Shown: positions 56,264 to 64,000 of the stretch, piece by piece
Layout: each line of letters starts with the position of its first letter
Numbering within the stretch: position 1 is the first letter of the stretch
NCBI GenBank assembly: GCA_032158295.1
Contig: CM063251.1
Span: 19,345,425-19,409,424 of the forward strand
Length of the DNA: 64,000 nucleotides
DNA from: Pycnopodia helianthoides
Lineage: Eukaryota > Echinodermata > Asteroidea > Forcipulatida > Asteriidae
Direction of reading: 5' to 3'
Program-made: the position numbers and the translations under genes
The notes under the pieces: generated by a model
What the model saw: only the letters and a program-made list of their open reading frames with translations
Databases searched by the model: none
Told to the model about the DNA's origin: nothing

Positions 56264-59200
56264 TATCAAAACCTAAAAGGTAACCAATTGAAGTGACACG
56301 AGTGCTATTTCAAACATCTTAAATATTACTTCGGACATCCAACAATATGTCTCGGTATAAACATTACATAATTATCAGCCCTATAAAATCGGAATATTAA
56401 TATCTTGTCAATAGTATTACAATTTTCATTTTTGACAACACTGTATAAATTATTTTTCACAAGTTTGATATCATCATAATTGTACTCACAGAGTTTTTAA
56501 CAACAATAAGCTTGGGATGATAATCAATAATGTGTAAGTGCACGTGGGATCGCGTGAAACCGCGAGGCGGTCCCACCGAGACAAAGCGAGTCAATAAGTA
56601 TATTTCATTTACCCAATCATAAATGATCAGAACTTTGCATGGATGTTATGATTGTGCGAGTCTACGTGATCACCTGACGCTTATGCCAAAATCTCCACGG
56701 CCCTCTTGATGATTTTAAGAAGTCAGTGTTAGAAAATGTTCGCGTTCAAACACAAATCGATCGATATCACAGGCGGGCTATTTGCCTACCCATTAGAGAC
56801 GACAGCTCTCGCGATGGGGGAAAAAAAAATTAATAGGCGGTGCTGTTATTGATAATCCTATTTCATCAAAAGCTATACCCGCGTTGTTAAAATGCCATTA
56901 AAAAATGGCGATATAATTAAGAATGTTTGCATGCATTGTTTCGTAAGACACATGTAAACAGTTCTTCATTGTTATGTCTGTTTTTATAACAGTTGCAGTT
57001 GTGCTCTCTTCATGTTAAACACTTATTTCTTGTTTCAGAGCTTAGGAATCAAACCACTCCCATCAAGTTTGGTGTGCTGTTTTAGTTGATTGGTTATAGT
57101 TTTTCTGCTCTGTCTTTTAAACTGAATTCAACTTGTATTTTCAAACTACCTCCGTGCAAGCAAAAAACTGCCTCGATTAAAGTTGTTTACGTCTCTTGTG
57201 TTTCTGCTGCAAACTAATGAAACCAAGAGACTTAATTGACTTGTTGGCGTTGCAGCAAACATTACACGAATGTGTTTACAGTAAATTCAATCACCATGTC
57301 AAACTTGAATACAATATGCAACATGTTTATATGTAATTTCATCGTCTGTTCCCACCGTACCCAGAGGTACGGACACGTGAGAACATGCCCACCACGTGCA
57401 CATTAAAATCATAAAGAATTCATTATTGTTCTCAGCGCTGCTCCATCCCCCAATGATTGGGCCGTATAGCGCTCACGCACAAAAAAAAAAAAAAAAAAAA
57501 AAAAAAAACACACCTCCGTGATGAAATCAATTGTTCACTTAGAAATGCATGGGCGCTTTGGGCCAATTGCTGCGCCGCATCTATGCTGCCCGAGCATCCC
57601 CCGGGTGCTAACGCAAGACGACGTCGATTTGTTCACTGCTACCTTCACATCATATCCCGTGCCACCGTCAAATTAGAGCAAACCAATGAAATTTTCATGT
57701 GAGGTTCGAACAGCGGCGCTTTTGGTGTTTGCTCGGAAGCCCCGGGCCGCCCTACGGGGCCAGCAACGAGTTGATCGTTTTTAATGAACTCGGTTGGCCC
57801 TAAGATAGCAAAGGCACACATATAAATGAGCACGTACAACATGTTTTTTTCTTCTTCTATATCTGAAGTAATATGTATTAGCATTGTGTACGAAATGAAT
57901 TGCCCTGCAGAATCACACCGCCTCACACATCAAATTGTGTGATTGTAATAAATTTATCGTCTTGTTTCTGTCTATCCCAGGAGATTAAATATGAAATATA
58001 TATTACATATTCGAACTTGACTTGCATGACGGGTTGCTTAGTGTGACAGGGCACTGGGTGTGTTACAGTCCAACTCTTCGGCTGATGGATTTCGGATTGA
58101 GCGAGGTCCTAAATGCAGCTTGGACCTTAATGTTGCCCCAACTCGGTACTTAAATGTAGCCACATTCAGGTCTGGGCTACACTTATAGGCCGCGGCTTAC
58201 ATTTTAAAAGCTTAGGCCTATATTTATCACATTTTTTATTATCAACTTGGAACTAGTACAAATTGTCACGTGGAATATACTGCCTCGTGAGAACAAAGTG
58301 TTCACCAACTTTTTATTTCGACTTCTCAAATCTAAACAGGCATTTCGAATATGCACACAGTATTGTATACGTTCCCAGGTTTATTTGATGGTATGTTTAT
58401 TGCTTGAGAAACTTGTATCCGTCGACGAAGTAATCTGTCTAATCACGTCACTTCCACTTAGAATTGAAAACGAAAAGATGGTGTAAGCCGAGAAAAAAAT
58501 CCGTACCAAATAATAACAAGTCGGCGTATTTTCTTGATGACCGAAAGCTATGTACGCAACACGATCCTGAATCAACAAGTCAAGAAAATTTGTTAGAATC
58601 ACATTGCGAGGGGCGACAATGTTGATACGCTGGAAGAACAAAAAAAAAATCGTTGACAGCCAGAGTGCAACCAGCCAACCCCAGTTTGCTGCTGCCCGAG
58701 AGTTCGACAAAAGGAAACAGGAAGATGCGACCGTACCTGTCACGATTCGCACCTGGCAATTGACAAGTATAAACACGACCGAAGAATGGCTTAATCGATG
58801 GATCCGGCGGCTGCAAGGGTTCGGCTGGCCCGGGCGAGCCTTTCAACCGGGTCTGGCAGAGCGAAAGGCCCCCCCCCCCTCTTGACCGACCGAATCGAGG
58901 CTGGTTTGAGTCACCTGCTCTTCACTTTATTCGGAAGTTTGTCTTAGTTTTACTTCCCATAATACGGCTTGAAGGATGGCCCAATCTTGCCGCCGGTAGT
59001 ATCATTAAAGCATGGATATAGAAATGTCTTAAAAAAATTACTGTTACTGTATCTTTGTAAGTATTATGGAGAGACGCAATTTTTTCCCCCGAACCTTCGC
59101 CGACTGAGAGTTTCCGGAAATAAAAAACGAAACGGCACCAACACAACGGAAGAACTTCAAACTCTCGAGAAAATGCTTAAACTTGCCAAGTGATTTACCA

Positions 59201-59440
59201 TCAGTGTTCGTTTTGACAATAATCTTTCAAGAACGACGAAGACCACGATTCGCGCAAAGAACGCACGTTTGAATGTAAGGGCTATGATCACTAAACCCAA
59301 AGCAAGCATAAACAAGAAATCAGGTGCCGCCAGTTTCTTTCCTTGGGAAGCACATGATATTGTGGTACATAAATTGTTTTAATTTCTTAGAAATTGATGG
59401 GGTGCATAAAGATTGTAAAAAAAAGGAGATATCTCTGTTA
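56264..59440. other. Gene-poor stretch with array relics
   Basis: A 28-A run is at 57481-57508, next to a GC-richer patch to 57780. GCCCCAACTCGGTACTTAAA + TGTAGCC at 58134-58160 resembles the outer unit of the 45-bp array. A minus-strand 131-codon frame at 58381-58776 and GC-rich frames at 58600-58885 have no recognised domain. A C run lies at about 58869-58878. Confidence 0.4.
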
Positions 59441-59822
59441 TTAAAGGAACATTACAGAATTGGTAAGAAAAAAACTTGTAAAATATACTTTTGATCACAG
59501 ATTTACATCAAACTTACAGGGGCTAATGGTGATGATAGTAGAAAACATCCCTTGAAATATTTCTGTCTGAATGCCATATTGATGAGAATGAAAAACAATT
59601 TCCGATTGAGTTATCGCTCAGTGAGCGTTTTATTATTTGTTGAATCTATGATTTCATGCAAATGTGTAATCGGTTTTTCACTATTTTCTCGTGACCCAGA
59701 TTGCCGATCGATCTCAAACTTCTACAGGTTTGTCAGTTTATGTATATGGTGGATTACATAAAGTGCTTACACTGCAAGCAACTGTTTTGTTAGCAAAAAA
59801 CAATTCTGTAATGTTCCTTTAA
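59441..59822 (-). repeat. TTAA-bounded MITE, family A copy 4 (inverted)
   Basis: 382 bp, opposite orientation to the other three copies, with intact TTAA and ends AGGAACATTACAGAATTGGT and its complement (one base less at the right). Confidence 0.92.
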
Positions 59823-60411
59823 CAGATGAATATGTTTGTAAAGAGGTATCGCTATTTTTGATGGAGATTCCCAGATTTAAAGCTAAATCCTTGTTTCTCA
59901 TGGAGAGATTTTATAGATTGAAAACAATCTAAAAAAGATGTCTCTGTTTTCATTGGAGATATCTCTATTGAAAACAGTTTTTTCAACTAAAGTATCGATG
60001 AAAGAAATACAGAATAACTTTTAAAGTCAACTTAGTATTTGTTTAATTAATTAATTTATAAACGTATAAATGTATTTTTGTTTTAGGGAAATTTCATTCC
60101 TTGAAGTGATAGGTTTAAAACTTTACAAAAACCACTATTCTGTATACAATAATAACTTCACATTTCACAGCTGGGTTTTATTGGACAGTCCGAGCAGTGA
60201 CACGCCTAGGGCGGGAGGGAGAAAGGCCCACGCTGCGTCGAGCATCCCACCTCTACAGAGGCCTGTCACCTCATAAGGCTAAGGCCCGCACTTTTCGTTA
60301 ACTTGTAAAAGTGGATCTAGTAAGACGACAAAGGAATGTTTCTATCGTTAAACAATGTGTCACATTTATTTGATAAACCTGTAGAATGGTAACATTTATA
60401 CACAGTTATTT
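59823..60411. other. Spacer, nothing recognised
   Basis: Contains a loose repetition of GGAGATATCTCT/GGAGATTTT phrases (59423, 59864, 59960). No gene. Confidence 0.4.
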
Positions 60412-60685
60412 GGTTATACCCATGTGTGTGTAAAGCACTGTATCAAACACTTTCCTAAGTCCCGTGAAAAAAATCCACTGGCATGGTACTGAGTGGGATT
60501 CGAACCACAACATTTGCCAGCTCTGGAGCAGATGTCTATACACCTATACATCTGCACTGGAATTGGCAAGGGGTCGTGGTTCGAATCCCACCCGAGTAAT
60601 ATTAAGCCTGTGTATTTTGTTTTCACAGGACTCGGGAAAGTACTGAGAGTGTATACAGTGCCTCACACACATCGATGTATGGTTA
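60412..60685. repeat. Long inverted-repeat element carrying tRNA B-box sequence in each arm
   Basis: Arms of about 120-130 bp: the left includes ACCCATGTGTGTGTAAAGCA, CTGTATC, and GTGGGATTCGAACCAC; the right has the inverted GTGGTTCGAATCCCAC and TACAGTGCCTCACACACATC. GGTTCGAATCC is a textbook Pol III B box / tRNA T-arm. No A box or acceptor stem is seen, so it is not a tRNA gene. Confidence 0.8.
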
Positions 60686-61364
60686 AAAACCGAATAATAA
60701 TTGTTTTTTTTTTTATCCCCACTGCAAATTTAACATCTATGAGTCCTTTTCCAAGGCGTACGGGGTACCTCATGCACGCGCTGCTGTTCTCTAAAACTAA
60801 CAAGTTACCCCGCTTGCAATTATCTTTGTGGAGCTGAGGTGTGATACGATCGTGAGGTTTCCACGATAACGGGGATCAATGGACGACGGGTAACCTCCCC
60901 CAATCTGAATAATTAATCACTTCGTATATTTTTTGCCCCAAACTGCTTGAAGGCGTTTCGAAGCAAATGAAATGTATGGCTTAACACGGCCTGAAACTCA
61001 AAGAGAATGACTGAGGGTTTTTGTGTTAATTTCCACTCAAACGTGGAGTGCGATGACGTCACTGATAACAAGTGGCCGTTAAGTTAATAATGTTGTCTTT
61101 CCCCCTATTATGCTAACGAAAGAATGCATTGTTATACTACATTATTTCTCGATGCTTTATTGTAACTGGACGATTACAATACATTCAGTACAATGAAAGG
61201 TGAAAATTACACAACTGTGTGATTCGGAGAACCCGCGTTTCAAACAGACAAAGGAAACGCGACCGGCTAATAAGGGTCCTGCCTAATGCGTGATTTTAAC
61301 CAGGTTTAGTAGTCATTACTGAAGTGTGAGTGCTTTTGGCGGTAGAACGTCGTGATAATCTGTC
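60686..61364. other. Spacer, nothing recognised
   Basis: AT-rich; no supported feature. Confidence 0.5.
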
Positions 61365-61973
61365 TTAAAGACACTGGACACCTTTGTTAATATTGTCAAA
61401 GACCAGTCTTCTCACTTGGTGTATCTCAACATTATGCACAACATAACAAACCTGTGAAAATTTGAACTCAATTGGTCTTCGAAGTTGCGAGATAATAATG
61501 GAAGAAAAAACACCCTTGTCCATGTTGTTACACGAAGTTGTGTGCTTTTAGATGCTTGATTTCGATTTCGAGACCTCACGCGTGAGGTCTCGAAATCAAT
61601 TCAAATATTTTACTGAGAAATTACTTCTTTCTCAAAAACTACGTTACTTCAGAGGAGCCGATTCTCACAATGTTTTACACTATCAACAGCTCTCCATTGC
61701 TCGTTACCAGATAGTGTGGAAGAAAAAACACCTTTGTCACACGAAGTTGTGTGCTTTCAGATGCTTAATTTCGAGACCTCATGTTAGAGGTCTCAACATC
61801 AATTCAAATATTTTACTGAGAAATTACCTCTTTCTCAAAAACTACGTTACTTCAGAGGGAGCCGTTTCTCACAATGTTTTATACTATCATCAGCTCTCCA
61901 TTGCTCGTTACCAAGTAAGTTTTTATGCTAACAATTATTTTGAGTAGTTACCGATAGTGTCCAGTGCCTTTAT
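61365..61973 (+). repeat. TTAA-bounded MITE, family B copy 8 with internal duplication
   Basis: Ends TTAAAGACACTGGACAC and GTGTCCAGTGCCTTTA. The interior from TGGAAGAAAAAACACC to CTCGTTACCA is present twice (61499-61710 and 61717-61914), making it about 220 bp longer than other copies. A perfect 32-bp palindrome with GAGACCTCACGCGTGAGG is at 61565-61596 in the first unit; the second unit's hairpin has diverged. Confidence 0.9.
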
Positions 61974-62321
61974 ATCACATTGTACAACATTGGTAATTTT
62001 CAAAGACTAGTATCCGCACTTTATGTGACCCAACATATACATGAAACAACAAACCTGGGAAATGTTAAGCTCGATCACGGTCATCGGAGTCATGAGAAAA
62101 CAGTGAAAAACCCCATTATAAATCTTCACTGTTTCCAAACATCAGGTTTAAGACATGCGCAATAAAATTGTTTTACTAATTTTCTAAAATCTATAGCATT
62201 TCAAGCAAAACTATTTCAAGAGAAGTTTACCACCATGACCATCTTTACACCATGTAAGTTATGTGCAAATCTGTTCACGATCACATTTTTCAATCTCACC
62301 AATGTTGAACACACCCTTTAA
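61974..62321 (+). repeat. TTAA-type MITE, family C copy 2, fused to family B copy 8
   Basis: Begins at the decayed CCTTTATATCACATTGTACA shared with the preceding element and ends TGTTGAACACACCCTTTAA. The interior matches 32575-32924 (AAACCTGGGAAATGTTAAGC, TTTAAGACATGCGCAATAAA). Confidence 0.8.
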
Positions 62322-62360
62322 GCAGTTTTAGCTCTGAAAAAACAGATTTGGTTTTTCACT

Positions 62361-62400
62361 CGACGTTTCGACCAGTGTGCTCTGACGGTCTTCATGAAAG
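62361..62400 (-). repeat. GTCGAAACGT motif, retroelement-terminus-like
   Basis: The minus strand reads TTCATGAAGACCGTCAGAGC then ACACTGGTCGAAACGTCG. GACC pairs with GGTC before GAAAC, the layout of a hammerhead stem II and core, but the CTGANGA box is altered (CATGAA), so self-cleavage is unlikely. Such motifs are known from Penelope-like element ends; no reverse transcriptase frame is visible nearby. Confidence 0.35.
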
Positions 62401-64000
62401 CAGAAGCCACAACAACTGTACGAAATCCTGAGCTCCGTTTGCAATGTTGCTCCTTACAGCGGCTAGCATCCAACATAGTGTGTTCATAGACAAATAGTCT
62501 GCTTTGGCAAATCAAATAAACATCTTGATTGTTTTGGGACATTGTTTAGGTCACACTTTTTAGTATATCTTAAGCAATTGAATTGAAAAACGTAATAATA
62601 TAGGTTTTTCCCGTCCAATTTCGACATAAGTTCATTGAATTGAACACCCGGATCATTTGATTTCGTTTGAAAACGATTGCTCCGTTGCATCAGCATTCAA
62701 CAGTCAAAAGGAGCAATTCAATTTCATCAAGTTCAGCACTCACTGGTCAAATAAGAATCATTCAAATTCATTAGGTCGCAAAGATCATTCAGTTTCTCGA
62801 AAGCCAGCAGCAAGAGGGCTGGTCAATCATTCAATCTCCATCAATTGTAAATAGGTTGTAGAAATTCAAACCGAAGAATTGCGAAAATGTAGTCTTTGAC
62901 TGTCTATATTTAATTAAATAGAATGACAGAAACGAATCGAACATGGATGAGAAGGAACGAAATCAAGCGTGCACGAAAAAAACGAAACTGAATGCTGTAT
63001 AAAAAAAGCTGAGCTAAAAAAAAGTAACCCTAGTTTGAATAAATCAGGGAAACATGCGTGGATGTGAATGCCTTTTAATGAAACTGAATTAATTTGTTTG
63101 CTGAAAATGATAAGGAAAACCTACCGGTATAACAACAACAACAACAACAGCAACAAAAACAACAACATTTTCTTTTTCCAGTGATGTATTTGCTCTTTAA
63201 ATTATACAACGCAACTCAAATCTGTTATAGGTTGGTTTCAACCGTTGTTTTTAGTTATTCTACACCCCGAAGCATTTACACGATCTTTGCAAGTCAGTCT
63301 TCCCCAATACCTGTTTAGAGATATTTAACGTACCGTACTTAATACGTTCGTGGGCAATTCTTTTATCACACCGTTGCCTGGATCTTTGCGAGGAAACGCA
63401 GAATGTCAACTCCTGACGGGAATAAAGATTGCCTTTGAAATGTCTTTTAAAAATAATCTTAAATTGAAATTTCAAAACAATAACAGAGAGGCGGAGATTT
63501 GAATGTGGGATTGCTCAAACGGAAGGGACACCAACGTGTAAGTTAAAGGAGTATGGGGGGTGAACTTTCTCCAGTGAAAAGTCACAGAATGCACTTAGAA
63601 CATGTTGACAAAAGAAATAAAATGAAAGCCGATACCCAGACGGGACAAAAGGAGACGCCATCACCATAGGAAAGCCACAGTGACGGACTAGCTGAACAGA
63701 CGGCTTGAAGAAAGACTAAAAGAGCAAAAGTAACACCCGTATGGAAGCCAGTTTATTCCTGCCTAAACAATCGAACTTTACATTTTATAGAATTTGGAAA
63801 CGAGGTTAATCTCCAGGCCCATTATACCAATGACGTATTAAATCAATGTAAAGGCATTCATAACATGGATCTGCTGCTGATTGTAAGTGCCCTATTTGAT
63901 GACAACGTCGTCGTCATGACAAATTGATGATCTCCATTGAGAGGACGTAACTGTTGGCTCACTCAAATTAGCTTTCAGTGTCATACTAAATGTTATAGCA
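62401..64000. other. Gene-poor stretch to the window end
   Basis: TTCATT/TCATTCAA phrases recur at about 62630-62835 and a short (CAA)n is at 63131-63168. No gene is supported. Confidence 0.45.

Noticed and set aside
58381..58885. 131-, 93- and 88-codon frames with donor- and acceptor-like sites
   Set aside because: Frames overlap on both strands, no domain is recognised and no phase-consistent exon chain could be built.

Overview
This is an AT-rich eukaryotic nuclear window with large introns, canonical GT-AG splice sites, many short non-autonomous DNA transposons, tRNA-headed SINEs and mini/microsatellites. There are no prokaryotic operons, CRISPR arrays or rRNA. The dominant repeat families (TTAA-flanked elements starting AAGGCACTGGACAC, AGGAACATTACAGAATTGG and GGAACACGTTGCC) look to me like echinoderm repeats, most probably from a sea star. 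That taxonomic call rests on recall of repeat style, not on a database search.

The main result is a three-exon gene on the minus strand that no long ORF reveals. Exon 1 (coding 31190-31220), exon 2 (14125-14259) and exon 3 (7043-7179) have good splice signals and matching phases (1 and 1). Joined, they give exactly 303 nt: 100 codons and a stop, with an AATAAA about 200 nt downstream. The product has a signal peptide (h-region LTWLLVFLMVSTVCL, likely cleavage after CHA), then a short segment with a C-x4-C ring ending in MVHF-GKR (an amidation plus dibasic cleavage signal), then a 53-residue acidic/amphipathic tail. This is the layout of a single-copy neuropeptide precursor. I do not recognise the family. 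A TATA-containing AUG-free segment with a splice donor near 50.0 kb on the same strand could be a distant non-coding first exon; that is speculative.

Layout: 0.2-6.8 kb holds interspersed repeats and a local 260-bp duplication. 6.8-31.4 kb is the peptide gene, with introns of about 17 kb and 7 kb full of MITEs, three SINEs, a 31-bp minisatellite and a TACTCG-rich array. 31.4-64 kb has no convincing protein-coding exon. It holds (AAAC)n, a telomere-like CCCTAA array, paired 18-bp palindromic arrays, nested MITEs, a hAT-type MITE with a clean 8-bp target duplication, a (CAA)n tract, 22-bp and 45-bp arrays, and a fused pair of TTAA elements.

At least 18 TTAA-bounded elements are present. Three families (called A, B and C here) share a conserved internal core despite different ends. 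Several satellites appear to have grown from transposon ends. Most open frames on either strand are by-products of tandem repeats whose period is a multiple of three (18, 45 and 51 bp) or of triplet microsatellites.
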